A stretch of DNA of 55,466 nt from an archaeon 13_2_20CM_2_53_6 (GCA_001915065.1 MNDT01000062.1:1-55466), one strand, 5' to 3'. Counted from the stretch's first letter, positions 43,074-52,610 are shown. Notes: generated by a model from the sequence alone, not told the origin. Translations and numbers: made by a program.

Positions 43074-43769
43074 TTGCAAATGACCGTAGACCTTCAGTCT
43101 CCAAAGATTCTCCACCAGATAATACAGGATGCGAGCCATGCGATAGAGAAGGCGAGAAGAGAAGACCCGACAGCTCTACAAGAGCTAAGCGACTCGACAG
43201 ACGGGGATCCTTTCAGAGTCCTGATAGCCACGGTCCTCTCCCACAGGACAAAGGACCCGGTCACGGCACGAGCTTCTACCCTACTCTTCGCAAAATATGC
43301 CGGCCCGAAGCAGCTTGCGAGATCTGACACACGTACTGTGTCAAGGCTCATCCGGCCTGTAGGATTCTACAAGACTAAGGCAAAGACGATCAAACGGATT
43401 GCCAAGATAATTCTGGAAAAATATGATGGGAAGGTTCCAGAGGATATGGACGAGCTGCTGGAACTGCCATCTGTCGGACGGAAGACAGCCAACTGTGTTC
43501 TCGTATATGGATTCAAACGGCCCGCGATACCAGTTGATACTCACGTCCACAGAATCTTCAACCGTATCGGCGCAGTCAAGACCAATACACCCGACGAGAC
43601 AGAGCGGGAGCTTACTCGGATAGTAGACAAGAAAGACTGGCTGCCGCTTAACGAGGTCTTCGTCAAGTTCGGCCAACTAATCTGCAAGCCCATCGGACCC
43701 AAGTGTCCCGTCTGTCCCCTCACCGACAGGTGCCGATGGTACCATGACAACTATCGACCCAAGGCCTAG
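43074..43769 (+). CDS. nth: Endonuclease III (DNA glycosylase/AP lyase)
   Basis: A 231-residue HhH-GPD glycosylase. The hairpin LPSVGRKTANCV has the catalytic lysine K137, and D155 is in PVDTHVHR. A 4Fe-4S loop is formed by C204, C211, C214 and C220 (spacing 6-2-5). It removes oxidised pyrimidines and nicks the abasic site, which Nfo then processes. It starts with TTG immediately after the nfo stop codon, so the two are surely co-translated. The first 30 residues are a helical extension. The 3' end overlaps the HIT gene by 4 bp. Confidence 0.96.
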   Translation: MQMTVDLQSPKILHQIIQDASHAIEKARREDPTALQELSDSTDGDPFRVLIATVLSHRTKDPVTARASTLLFAKYAGPKQLARSDTRTVSRLIRPVGFYKTKAKTIKRIAKIILEKYDGKVPEDMDELLELPSVGRKTANCVLVYGFKRPAIPVDTHVHRIFNRIGAVKTNTPDETERELTRIVDKKDWLPLNEVFVKFGQLICKPIGPKCPVCPLTDRCRWYHDNYRPKA

Positions 43770-44197
43770 TCACATTTCTGAGACTCGATAGCAGTCTTGA
43801 TCTTCCTGCCGATCTCGTCAAGCTCTGCTCGATGAGTCTGCTTCCGGTTCGGAAACCCGCTCATCATCTCATGATTGAACCGGGGTATTATGTGGACGTG
43901 CATATGGAAAACCTCCTGGGAAGCGGCCTTACCGTTTGACTGGCCTATGCTGATCCCGTCAGCTTTCGAAGCTTTCTCGACTCCTCTCATGACCTTCGCC
44001 ACAGAAACGAAAACGCGTCCCGCTTGTTCTGTCGGCATTTCGAGCATATTCGTAAAGTGTTTCTTAGGAATGACGAGCGTGTGCCCCGGATTTAGCGGGT
44101 GAATATCCAAGAACGCTAGGGTCTGAGAATCCTCATAGACGACTGTGGCATCGGCAGCTTTCCCGGCGATCCTGCAGAAGATACAATCCTCCTTCAT
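43766..44197 (-). CDS. HIT-family nucleotide hydrolase
   Basis: A 143-residue histidine-triad protein. The triad HMHVHIIP has H98, H100 and H102. An N-terminal CIFCRI suggests the zinc-binding type. It hydrolyses nucleoside phosphoramidates or related adenylates. The gene is downstream of the cobalamin adenosyltransferase on the same strand with 28 bp between. Confidence 0.95.
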   Translation of the reverse strand: MKEDCIFCRIAGKAADATVVYEDSQTLAFLDIHPLNPGHTLVIPKKHFTNMLEMPTEQAGRVFVSVAKVMRGVEKASKADGISIGQSNGKAASQEVFHMHVHIIPRFNHEMMSGFPNRKQTHRAELDEIGRKIKTAIESQKCD

Positions 44198-44225
44198 TCA
44201 ACTACCCGCTTCCACAATCGCGAGC

Positions 44226-44792
44226 TCATCGCGAGATCCATTCCTCTTCGGGGACCCGCTGTTTCTTGTTGACTGCTCGGGCAAGGACGAAGAGGAGGCT
44301 CGATAGCCTGTTGATGTATGGGATCACGTCAGGATTGATTGATTCAGACTTGGATAGGGAGACAATCCTTCTCTCTGCCCTCCTGCAAACTGCCCGGGCC
44401 ACGTGCAGTTCAGCCCCAGGAAGGCTTCCCCCGGGTAGTATGAACCTGCGCAGAGTGGCGAGCCCAGAGTTCAGTTCATCAGTTGCGGATTCTAGTCTTT
44501 GAAGCTCCTTCTTCCCGATACGCGGGACCTTCGCATTGACAAGCTCGCTCGCCAAGTCGCCCCCTAGTACAAAGAGATCCTCCTGAACATTCTTCAAGAT
44601 CTGGATCAGCTTAGGGTCTTTCAGGAGGGCCCTCGCGACTCCAACCTGGGAGTTGAGCTCGTCGACTGCTCCATAGGCTTCGACTCTAGGGTTCTCCTTG
44701 CTGACTCGTGTCCCGCCATAGAGGCCGGTATCGCCCTTGTCGCCAGTTCCCGTATAGGCCTTCAACATGTCACTCCTATCAGATACTGACAC
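44226..44792 (-). CDS. Cob(I)alamin adenosyltransferase, PduO type
   Basis: A 188-residue trimeric helical enzyme that transfers adenosyl from ATP to cob(I)alamin. TGTGDKGDTGLYGG binds ATP and AVCRRAERRIVSLS has the arginines of the active site. It supplies adenosylcobalamin, a cofactor for mutases; cobalamin-dependent radical SAM proteins, like the one at 39576, use other forms. The ATG at 44768 (MLKAYTGTGD) is an alternative that removes eight residues. Confidence 0.94.
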   Translation of the reverse strand: MSVSDRSDMLKAYTGTGDKGDTGLYGGTRVSKENPRVEAYGAVDELNSQVGVARALLKDPKLIQILKNVQEDLFVLGGDLASELVNAKVPRIGKKELQRLESATDELNSGLATLRRFILPGGSLPGAELHVARAVCRRAERRIVSLSKSESINPDVIPYINRLSSLLFVLARAVNKKQRVPEEEWISR

Positions 44793-44939
44793 TTCGAGGG
44801 CATTAGCGCAGAGCTATCCTCGAGGAACCTTGGTTGCGGGTAAAGGGGTAAGGAAAGGGATTTCAATCCGCTAGACGGAGTATTGTGTAGGCTGGGCCGC
44901 CTTGAAAAGTTGTTTCCGAGCCTAGCAGGATAGACAAAC

Positions 44940-46001
44940 ATGATACGAGAAGCCTTGCTCTACGAACCTCTCTCAGACTCGAGAGTCAGATGCAAGGCCT
45001 GTGCTCGGTACTGCAACATTCCCGAGGGCAAGATCGGCCTATGCGGGGTAAGACAGAACATCGGCGGCAGACTCCAGCTACTAGTCTACGGCAAGGTCAT
45101 CAGCGGTCATATAGATCCGATCGAAAAGAAACCCGTTACACACTTCATGCCTGGCTCCAAAATATTCTCGATCGCAACGACCGGTTGTAACTGGCTCTGC
45201 TCTTATTGCCAGAACTTCGACATCAGCCAGCGGCGGAAGGTCGAAGGGACGGATATGATGCCGCCGGAGGTTGCCGCCATGGCCAAGGGATATGGTTGTC
45301 AGGGGCTTGCGTACACGTATAATCAGCCGACGATCTTCATGGAGTTCGCTCGGGACGTGGGCGTTGAAGCCCGGAAGAATGGGTTGATCAACATATTCGT
45401 CTCGAACGGTTACGATACGCCGGACACCGTGGGGATGATGAACGATTTTCTGGACTGCATCACAATCGACTTCAAAGGCAACGCCGCGACAGATTTTGTA
45501 AGAAAATATATCGGGATTGCGAATGCTGAGCCTATCTTCCAGACGATTCTAGAGATCAAGAACAAGACGAAGGTCCACATGGAGTTCACGGACTTGGTGA
45601 TCCCACAAGTAGGAGACCGCCTTGACGAGGCTCGGAAGCTGAGCCGCTGGCTCTACGATAACCTGGGCCCCGACTTCCCCATCCACTTCCTACGCTTCCA
45701 CCCCGATTACAAGATGATGAACCTGCCCTCGACGCCTGTGAAGACCTTGGAGGACCACTGCAGGATTGCCAGGGAGGAGGGACTGCAGTACGTCTATGTC
45801 GGCAATGTTCCCGGTCATCCATGGGAGCACACGTACTGTCCAGAATGCAACTGCATCGCGATCAAACGATACGGATTCGATATCACCGGCTGGAACCTTG
45901 ACGAGAACAACCGCTGCGCCAGTTGCGGGCATCAACTGCCCATAGTAGGAGAGCTCTCCTCTTCTGTCTCGGAAGAACGATTCCTACCCGTCATTAACTA
46001 G
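44940..46001 (+). CDS. amrS: AmmeMemoRadiSam system radical SAM enzyme AmrS
   Basis: A 353-residue radical SAM protein. An N-terminal cysteine cluster (CKACARYC near residues 18-25, LCGV) precedes the SAM cluster cysteines C83, C87 and C90 in TGCNWLCSYCQN. The C-terminus has a second zinc-like knuckle pair (CPECNC, CASCG). AmrS belongs to the widespread AmmeMemoRadiSam set (AMMECR1, Memo, radical SAM), whose reaction is not known. The AMMECR1 and Memo partners are not in this window. Close relatives include pyruvate-formate-lyase activators, which are the main alternative. Confidence 0.92.
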   Translation: MIREALLYEPLSDSRVRCKACARYCNIPEGKIGLCGVRQNIGGRLQLLVYGKVISGHIDPIEKKPVTHFMPGSKIFSIATTGCNWLCSYCQNFDISQRRKVEGTDMMPPEVAAMAKGYGCQGLAYTYNQPTIFMEFARDVGVEARKNGLINIFVSNGYDTPDTVGMMNDFLDCITIDFKGNAATDFVRKYIGIANAEPIFQTILEIKNKTKVHMEFTDLVIPQVGDRLDEARKLSRWLYDNLGPDFPIHFLRFHPDYKMMNLPSTPVKTLEDHCRIAREEGLQYVYVGNVPGHPWEHTYCPECNCIAIKRYGFDITGWNLDENNRCASCGHQLPIVGELSSSVSEERFLPVIN

Positions 46002-46098
46002 GCGCAAGAACGCCCGGTAAGCATCACACTGCACTCTCGAAGAGAAGAGAATAATCTCCTCGAAATATGCAGGTGGCAGAGGGAGTCTCAAGGCACCC

Positions 46099-47208
46099 TT
46101 GAAGATTGAAGGAGTGGAACTTCGAGAGCTAAAGATTCCTCTGGTCTCACCGTTCGAGACTAGTGGTTGGAGGGAGGAAGAGAAGAATTGCATTATCGTA
46201 GAGATGATGAGCGGTCATCGGACAGGTTTCGGAGAATGCGCCGTCACCGCTGGTCCCTGGTATGGTCCGGAAACTACACAGAGCGCATGGCATGTCATGA
46301 AAGACTATTTCACTCCTGTGATACTGGGCCGAGAATTCTCAACTCCGAGCGACCTTCTCGATTCTCTCTCATTCGTCCGGGGCAATAACATGGCGAAGGC
46401 AGCTTTCGAGATGGCCTTCTCTGACCTGTCCGCGAAAGAGGAAGGGGTGTCCTTGAGCAAGTTCTTGCTCGGCACGAAATCGAAGGTCGAGAGTGGTGTG
46501 AGTGTAGGCATCCAGAAAGATGCTAAACGACTCATCGAAGCTGTCTCAGACTACTTAGACCAAGGCTATCGAAGGATAAAGATCAAGATCAAGCCCGGAA
46601 ATGATTTAGATGAAGTGTCAATTCTACGACAGCATTTCCCAGACATCATGTTGATGGCAGACGCCAACGGCGCCTACAAGAGCACCGACTTTCGAACCTT
46701 GGTGGGACTGGACCGATACGGGCTTCTCATGCTAGAACAGCCTTTCGCCTGGGACGACCTGGTCGACCACGCGAACCTTCAGAGAGCCATGACTACACCG
46801 ATCTGTCTCGACGAGAGTGTCGCTAGTGTGAACGATCTCAAGACGGCTCTGGCGATGCGGAGCTGTCGCATCTTGAACCTAAAACCGGCCCGAGTCGGTG
46901 GGCTCAGTGTATCCAGGATAATCCATGATATCTGTCGCTCTCACGTAATGCCAATCTGGTGCGGGGGACTATTGGAGACGGGAATAGGGCGAGCCCATAA
47001 TGTTGCGGTTTCGAGCCTGCCAGGGTTTGTCTTGCCCAACGATATTTCCGCGAGCAATCGCTATTTCAAGGAAGACATCGTCAGCCCAGAGTTCAAGCTG
47101 AACCCTGATGGAACAATAACCGTCCCAACAGGCCCTGGTCTCGGGGTCGAGATCAGACGCGATAGATTGGAGAAGTACACTAAAACAAAGAGACGGCTGA
47201 CCGCATAG
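46099..47208 (+). CDS. Enolase-superfamily enzyme, o-succinylbenzoate synthase/N-acylamino-acid racemase-like
   Basis: A 369-residue (beta/alpha)7-beta barrel. Catalytic lysines are in RIKIKIKPG (KxK) and near LKPARVGGLS, with metal ligands in MADANGAY, LEQPF and CLDES. The MenC group makes o-succinylbenzoate in menaquinone synthesis; N-succinylamino acid racemases share the same motifs, and the two cannot be told apart here. A MenA-like enzyme is present at 34311, which favours MenC. TTG (46099) starts the protein. Divergent or unrelated genes flank it. Confidence 0.9.
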   Translation: MKIEGVELRELKIPLVSPFETSGWREEEKNCIIVEMMSGHRTGFGECAVTAGPWYGPETTQSAWHVMKDYFTPVILGREFSTPSDLLDSLSFVRGNNMAKAAFEMAFSDLSAKEEGVSLSKFLLGTKSKVESGVSVGIQKDAKRLIEAVSDYLDQGYRRIKIKIKPGNDLDEVSILRQHFPDIMLMADANGAYKSTDFRTLVGLDRYGLLMLEQPFAWDDLVDHANLQRAMTTPICLDESVASVNDLKTALAMRSCRILNLKPARVGGLSVSRIIHDICRSHVMPIWCGGLLETGIGRAHNVAVSSLPGFVLPNDISASNRYFKEDIVSPEFKLNPDGTITVPTGPGLGVEIRRDRLEKYTKTKRRLTA

Positions 47209-47582
47209 AATATCAGGAAAACTTATCAGACAGACCGGCCAAAGCAGGCGATATCGCTAACAGAAGGATATGACTGAGGTAAGAGCGATGTCCAACCGTC
47301 GCGAGACTTTGAATCTTCGCTCAAGCACTCGGACACTGAGGCGAAGAAGAGTCAAGAGAGAATTTCGTACACGGCTGATCCATGTATCAGCTGCAGCAGG
47401 CTGAAAGGGCCAATAGGCCAAACTTGACCCAGTGGTTATGTCTGCCAATCGCAGCTCCCTCGTATAATCACAGATGACCGCCTCGTAAATCCGTCAGAAG
47501 GTTGATGAAGATAGAATTGATTAGTCTCTCTAACTATTTCACCACTTCAAGCTAAGGCCTTACTAATGATGTTGCATAAGGC
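47209..47582. other. Gap with no supported gene
   Basis: No convincing coding frame (a minus-strand 63-codon frame at 47257-47448 has no motif), RNA gene or repeat. Confidence 0.4.
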
Positions 47583-48008
47583 TCACTCATGAGCCGCTAG
47601 GTCGAAATGTTCAGGCGGCTTCTTCGGCAGAACGTACCGGATAAAGCCGTATCCGTGTTTTTCATGAAACTTGTTGGCCTCCTCAATTCCATTCTTGTAG
47701 GCATCCTCGAATCCTTTCCAATCCTTCGCTCGGATTTTCTCACTAATCGGATCGAGATGCGACTGAGTGAAACTGGTGAAGTCTTGGTTGAACTTGGGAC
47801 GTAGGGCTGCTCCCACTCTGAAGATGCTTATCACTACGTTTAGTTCGTGCTGGGCGAGCTTCCAGTTCCCAGCTTTCGCTGCATAGTATAGCACGTGGTA
47901 TCTCTCGCCGATCTCCTTCATCTGTCGCGCTATTCCAGGCTGGGCCTCGGCGAGTTGTTGGAGGGTCAATTCTCCATGCTTCGTCTTGATCACGACTTTT
48001 TCGTCCAT
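47583..48008 (-). CDS. Four-helix-bundle protein resembling cytochrome c' but without heme motif
   Basis: A 141-residue helical protein without signal peptide. It has RYHVLYYAAKAGNWKLAQHE, then a helix with NVVISIFRVG, and ends IEEANKFHEKHGYGFIRYVL. The order and the last segment look like small c-type cytochrome proteins whose CxxCH would lie at EANKFHEKHG; the cysteines are absent, so no covalent heme is expected. A redox or ligand-binding role is uncertain. The start ATG is at 48008. Confidence 0.5.
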   Translation of the reverse strand: MDEKVVIKTKHGELTLQQLAEAQPGIARQMKEIGERYHVLYYAAKAGNWKLAQHELNVVISIFRVGAALRPKFNQDFTSFTQSHLDPISEKIRAKDWKGFEDAYKNGIEEANKFHEKHGYGFIRYVLPKKPPEHFDLAAHE

Positions 48009-48164
48009 ATCAAACTCCGCTTCCTGGATCGAATTCCCAGCTCATATAGCTGTCACACTCCTTTTTGTTTGGACGGGACTTGTCCTTCAACAAGGATTCT
48101 CCGCGGATATTCGTCAAAGGCTTAAAGGTCTCAGAGAGAAACGCATTACTGAAGGCTTCGCTTC

Positions 48165-48401
48165 TTGTGGGTAGAGTTCAAGTGTCCTCTGTGCGGAAAG
48201 GACCTTGACGATGACAAGACGATGGCCAACTTTTTGGTCTGCAGTGACGCATCGCATGGTCTCCTACGATTCTTCACGGGCGACGGCTGCTACTTCACCA
48301 CCGACCAGAAGGTCGCGGAAGACCTGATGAAGAAAGGAAAGCGGGTCCATGTGGTTGACCCGAAAGAGTTCTTTGGAAACCAGACCGTGAATCTTGAATA
48401 G
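48165..48401 (+). CDS. Small zinc-ribbon-like protein
   Basis: A 78-residue protein starting with a TTG (MWVEFKCPLCGKDL). CPLC and a later VCSDASH give a possible zinc site, and the rest has an alpha/beta outline (YFTTDQKVAEDLMKKGKRVH). Function unknown. It precedes the tRNA gene by 50 bp. Confidence 0.5.
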   Translation: MWVEFKCPLCGKDLDDDKTMANFLVCSDASHGLLRFFTGDGCYFTTDQKVAEDLMKKGKRVHVVDPKEFFGNQTVNLE

Positions 48402-48453
48402 AAGGCCTCCTGCGTTAGGAATCATTAACTATCCTTTCGACTGCGCCAATCTC

Positions 48454-48560
48454 GGGCCCGTAGCTCAGCCTGGATAGAGCGGCAGTCCCGGTCAGGCTGA
48501 ACCCCCTATGCGTTGGGCGGGTTGAGCTGTAGGTCCGGGGTTCGAATCCCCGCGGGCCCG
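48454..48560 (+). tRNA. tRNA with about 32 nt of intron sequence; isotype unresolved
   Basis: Acceptor GGGCCCG/CGGGCCC, D-arm GCTC/GAGC with loop AGCCTGGATA, T-arm CGGGG TTCGAAT CCCCG and encoded CCA (48561-48563) are perfect. Anticodon stem GCAGT/GCTGT (48482-48486 with 48526-48530) encloses 39 nt. A canonical 37/38 splice would give anticodon CGG (Pro), but position 33 would be C rather than U. Central pairing CCCG/CGGG (48487-48490 with 48518-48521) supports an intron here. The D-loop A after GG (A20) is typical of tRNA-Arg. I cannot settle the isotype. Confidence 0.75.
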
Positions 48561-48589
48561 CCACAGTCAATGTGACTCGCGAGAGGGAC

Positions 48590-49039
48590 CTATGTTGTCG
48601 AACCCGGGTCTTGCTTCGGCAAGGCTGCGTGGGCTGATTTAGCACGCGTCAGATAGAATGCGAGACCAATCAGCAGTATCATCGTGAAGCCGATCAGTCC
48701 AAGCCCGACGGAGTGGGTCATGTTGTACGATCCTATTCTGAGGCCCGAGGCCACGTACGTAGCGTCAGGTTCACTCACGTAGAAGATGCCGAGACCGTAG
48801 ATGATTCCAATCAATACCGTCAAACGCGTTCCAAGCCCCGCTAGGGAGGTCGTGTAAAGTGCTATCACGAAACCTAGCACGCTTATCGTGTCCGCGTAAG
48901 GGACCAGCCACACCTGCGCAAGACCGTTGCCGATCTCGTTCAGCACTAGCCCGAAGGCGTAGAAGACGATTCCGATCATAGCATAGCTACGAAGCGTGCT
49001 ACTCGGAAGTGCTGGCTTCGCCGTCTCGGCCAGGCTCAT
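48590..49039 (-). CDS. Four-helix membrane protein
   Basis: A 149-residue integral membrane protein. Four hydrophobic segments are visible (YAMIGIVFYAFGLVLNEIG, ISVLGFVIALYTTSLAG, LTVLIGIIYGLGIFYVS, SVGLGLIGFTMILLIGLAFY). Polar short ends. No family recognised. It could belong with the membrane protein at 49107 on the same strand (67 bp apart). Confidence 0.6.
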   Translation of the reverse strand: MSLAETAKPALPSSTLRSYAMIGIVFYAFGLVLNEIGNGLAQVWLVPYADTISVLGFVIALYTTSLAGLGTRLTVLIGIIYGLGIFYVSEPDATYVASGLRIGSYNMTHSVGLGLIGFTMILLIGLAFYLTRAKSAHAALPKQDPGSTT

Positions 49040-49106
49040 AGAGACTCAGGATTGTTCCAGTGCTCTTTAAGCGAATAGTAACCTGCCGAGCGAATACCAT
49101 AGAGTA

Positions 49107-49922
49107 TTAGGAGTGAGGCTCGCCAGTCTGTTTAGTCTCTTCGGTCACTTTAACTGAGCGTAAGGTTGGAGCCGAGGTAGACGGAAGAGTTGGTCCAGAA
49201 GGCTGAGGAAAGAAGCGCGCCATGGTTACCGCTGCTTTGCTCTGCCGGATCTTTGCTATAATCCCAGGCTCCAATCTGCGATAGAAGAGAGTTGGCGCAA
49301 GAATGCATGAGGGCAGTAGAGAGACGAGAAGGGTGAAAGCTAGTGAGACTGCTCTATCGAGGTTCCCCCCCGTCGCCACGGCAAATGAGACGAAAGCGCC
49401 GAGGCTTCCAAGGGAAGCGAGCCATCTGGATGTCCAGGCAGCAGGAACCGTGATGGTGACTCTTGATATGTTGTGACAGCGGAGCCCAGAGTCCTCGAGG
49501 ACCCAGAGAAGGACGTGTATGGATGATGGGATGGCTAGAAGGAAGATTGCTACGTAGATGAACGGGTTACTTCCAAATACAAGATTATTGGGAGTGACTT
49601 GCGTCACTTGTGGCACTATTAGAGCGGACAGCAAGAATACGAAAATCAGGACACGAAGGTCTCGGAGGAGTCTGCGCGAAACTCCCGGCATGCCTACCTG
49701 CTTCTCGAAATAGTACTGATGGCCTGAAGACTCGCGAAACCGACAGACCACCCTCAGAACTAGGAAAGCTAGGCGATCCACAAGAAGGCTCCAGATCAGA
49801 AGCGGGACGCCTATGTACACTACAAGAATGGTTACCAGCCAACCTAGGCCCCTTGATGCACCTGTCTCTAGGAGGGGCAGGAGGGATAGGATGCCTAGGG
49901 CGTACTCTGTCCTGTAGGTCAA
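49107..49922 (-). CDS. Six- to seven-helix membrane protein
   Basis: A 271-residue membrane protein of unknown type with about seven hydrophobic segments and a polar Pro/Thr-rich C-terminus. The N-terminal portion includes WLVTILVVYIGVPLLIWSLL, and later VLIFVFLLSALIVPQVTQV. No binding motif visible. It is downstream of the MMPL exporter by about 135 bp on the same strand and may be co-transcribed. Confidence 0.6.
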   Translation of the reverse strand: MTYRTEYALGILSLLPLLETGASRGLGWLVTILVVYIGVPLLIWSLLVDRLAFLVLRVVCRFRESSGHQYYFEKQVGMPGVSRRLLRDLRVLIFVFLLSALIVPQVTQVTPNNLVFGSNPFIYVAIFLLAIPSSIHVLLWVLEDSGLRCHNISRVTITVPAAWTSRWLASLGSLGAFVSFAVATGGNLDRAVSLAFTLLVSLLPSCILAPTLFYRRLEPGIIAKIRQSKAAVTMARFFPQPSGPTLPSTSAPTLRSVKVTEETKQTGEPHS

Positions 49923-50057
49923 GGGTCCACGAGAGGAGTTCTGATGGTCAACTATGAGTCTTCTAGAACCTGCAACCCCGACTTCCCGGGGCCAACTGTC
50001 GCCTATAACGAAGTCCTGAGACTTTCTCTATTCCGTGCTTCGGCCCGGAGTAGAACA

Positions 50058-52610
50058 CTACGATCTTGAGCTGGTCGCGGCGGGATCAATCGTCTCCTCT
50101 GAAGCCTTGGCCGATGCTTCATTGTTCTTTTCGAATCTGACCCTTCTCAGCCGGTTTGGCCCCCACCAAGCCCTACGTCCTAGCAGCGACATGCCTGCAG
50201 GAACAAGATAGGTGCGTACCACCATTGCGTCTAATATGACTGCGAGCCCGATGGCGAAGCCGAAGCCTTGCAGCAGACGATTAGATGATAATAACAGAGA
50301 GCCCAGCGCCCCCGCCAGAATCAGGGCGAGTGCAGTTATGATGCCACCCGTCCTATCGACTGCGTCAACCACAGCCTGATGGGTTTCCTTGCCCCTTTGA
50401 GCCTCCTCTCTGATCCTGGTTAGAATGAAGATATTGTAGTCCATGCCGATTCCGTAGAGTAGCAGAAACAGGACAAGTGGTATGATGAAGAGGACGCCTG
50501 ATTGCAGTACATGATTGAAGAAGAGAAGGGTGGCCGCGTATGCCCATGTGATGCTCAGTCCAATCGACAGTATGCCAGTCATAGCCAAAGGATACGAGCC
50601 GAGTACTACCAGGAGAACGAAGAATATTGCGACGACCGTAATGACCCTCATCGTATTGAACTGGCTTATCGTCTCGTTGGCAAAGTCCAGGGTCGAGGCC
50701 GAAGCACCTCCGACAAGTATCGTGTCCTGTGCGAGCGACGGGTCCGAACTCTGCAGATTCACGACTAGGTTTCGTATCTTACTGACAGTATCGAGAGAGT
50801 TTGGCGTGAACGGCTCTTCATTGAAAAGCACGGTGAGCATGCCAGTCCGGTTGTCTCTTCCAATACTGCCTAGAACCGCAAGTTTCTGTTCCTGAGTCAG
50901 ACTCGTCATGTTGGTTGCGTCGACGAGGATACCGTTGGGACGCGTTGGTCCGGTAACCTCCCTCACATTGGAAAGGTTTCCGATGCCCTGGCTCAGTTTT
51001 TCAATGCTGTCCGCCGAAACTCTTGAGAGATTACCGTTTGCGAGGATAATCCCGGGAAACTGGATTATGACCTGGGTAGGGCCGATCTGGCCAGCCCCGA
51101 AACTCTGCTCCAGGGCGGTGATACCGTGTACACTCTCGGCCTGGGTTAGACCTGCGGAGAAGTCGTATGAAGTGGATCCGGTCAGGGTTATGTAGATAGC
51201 TGGAAGCGATACTAGAAGTGCGAGTCCCAAGACCAGGACCGGACGTTTTACGCTGAAGCTTGCAGCTCGCCGGAAATATCCAGGCCTGTCAGACCTTCTC
51301 TTCCGAGCCCTCGCCGCATACCTCTCAAATCTCCTTCCGGATATGGGCCAGAAGACCCGATCGCCGGCCATGAGGATTAGAGACGGAATCAGCGTCAGAC
51401 TCACGAGCAACGCGATTAGGACTCCGAAACCCAGACCGAAGCCTATGGCACGTAGCAGAGTGAAGCTGCTGATCGTCATAGCACCGAATGCGATAATGAC
51501 CGTGGTCGCGCTGGTTGCGATGCTCTCGCCGGACCACGTAACTGATGTCTGCACTGCTTGGGCTCTGTCTCGGCCCTCAACTCTTTCTTCCCGGTAGCGT
51601 GCCATGAGGAAGATGGCATAGTCCGTGCCCACTCCGAGCATTATTGTGAACAGAAACGTGGTGGTTGTGTCTCCGATTGGAATGATGTATTTGCCGATGA
51701 GGAACAGCCCCCCTTCGGCAATCACCAGCGCCATTCCGATAGTGCCTAGAGGGACGAACGGGGTCACGATTGCAAGAAAGAACAGTCCCACTAGGACCAG
51801 TATCGCACCTATGGTTACGGGTTCTATGAGGCTGAGATCCGCGTGGCTTCCGAGAGAAGAGTCGGCCGTCGTGGCCAGATCACCTGTAACGTAGGTTTGT
51901 GTTGGCCCACCGTCACTCGCTTTCAGCTGAGAAATGATGTCCCTGATCGTAATCACGTTCTTCAGGATCGGGTCAGTGTCCGCAGAGCCGAACGAGCCAG
52001 GGGACTTCGAGAAGTCGACCAAGATGATCATCGCGTCCTTGCTTGGGCTTATGAAATTCCGGAGAATCTCAGAGGGAATCTGTAACGGATACGTGGAGAG
52101 GGTAAATGCCCATAACGTCTGATTGGCGTGCAATTGTGCCATGGAGTAGGAATCGCCAGTTTGGAGAAAGTATACCAAGAGAAGTGTTCTCTCAAGACTA
52201 TAGACTGTGGTGACATTCTCGACGCCGTTAAGGACACCCGGAGCGAGAAGGCGTTCTTCTAGGTCAATGGTGAATCGTTTGGTCGCGTTATTGGTCACAT
52301 CGTTGCCTTGAAGGAGAATTATGGTGCTTGTGTTGGCTTGTGGATGGGGAAACTCTTGAGCCATGAGGGCTTGAGCCTTTGCCGACTGGGAAGTGGTCGA
52401 CTGGCCACCACTGGTGGTTGACGTGATGACTTGGGAGAGTTGCTGGAATAGTGGAAAACTTACGACTAGGAGAAGGACCCAGAAGATCACTATGATTCTG
52501 TGCCTTCTGCCCACAAAGGAGGCGATTCTGGCGAAGGTAGGGACACGCGGGCCGGGTGCCCTTGCACCAAGCTTTCTTGAAGCAAGGTAGCCAGCTCCTA
52601 TAGCGAGCAC
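50058..52610 (-). CDS. MMPL/RND-superfamily exporter
   Basis: An 850-residue protein with two MMPL repeats, each one helix, a large extracellular domain and five or six helices. The central helices have MLGVGTDYAIFLMARYREE and LLYGIGMDYNIFILTRIREE, the GxxxDY proton-relay motif of MmpL-type lipid and drug exporters. The protein is driven by the proton gradient. It begins at GTG 52610, but the frame stays open another 180 bp and encodes a helix (WIGIFILLIVSLGELTALVL) with no ATG, GTG or TTG, so the true N-terminus may be longer. Confidence 0.92.
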   Translation of the reverse strand: MLAIGAGYLASRKLGARAPGPRVPTFARIASFVGRRHRIIVIFWVLLLVVSFPLFQQLSQVITSTTSGGQSTTSQSAKAQALMAQEFPHPQANTSTIILLQGNDVTNNATKRFTIDLEERLLAPGVLNGVENVTTVYSLERTLLLVYFLQTGDSYSMAQLHANQTLWAFTLSTYPLQIPSEILRNFISPSKDAMIILVDFSKSPGSFGSADTDPILKNVITIRDIISQLKASDGGPTQTYVTGDLATTADSSLGSHADLSLIEPVTIGAILVLVGLFFLAIVTPFVPLGTIGMALVIAEGGLFLIGKYIIPIGDTTTTFLFTIMLGVGTDYAIFLMARYREERVEGRDRAQAVQTSVTWSGESIATSATTVIIAFGAMTISSFTLLRAIGFGLGFGVLIALLVSLTLIPSLILMAGDRVFWPISGRRFERYAARARKRRSDRPGYFRRAASFSVKRPVLVLGLALLVSLPAIYITLTGSTSYDFSAGLTQAESVHGITALEQSFGAGQIGPTQVIIQFPGIILANGNLSRVSADSIEKLSQGIGNLSNVREVTGPTRPNGILVDATNMTSLTQEQKLAVLGSIGRDNRTGMLTVLFNEEPFTPNSLDTVSKIRNLVVNLQSSDPSLAQDTILVGGASASTLDFANETISQFNTMRVITVVAIFFVLLVVLGSYPLAMTGILSIGLSITWAYAATLLFFNHVLQSGVLFIIPLVLFLLLYGIGMDYNIFILTRIREEAQRGKETHQAVVDAVDRTGGIITALALILAGALGSLLLSSNRLLQGFGFAIGLAVILDAMVVRTYLVPAGMSLLGRRAWWGPNRLRRVRFEKNNEASAKASEETIDPAATSSRS

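Noticed and set aside
47257-47448. 63-codon minus-strand frame
   Set aside because: No recognisable features, Arg/Ser/Leu-rich shadow-like composition.
47490-47530. Possible C/D box sRNA (TTGATGA near 47493)
   Set aside because: No matching D box (CTGA) at the right distance.
48415-48645. Minus-strand frame across the tRNA gene
   Set aside because: Runs antisense through the tRNA and is a typical false frame over tRNA genes (GFEPRTYS-like).
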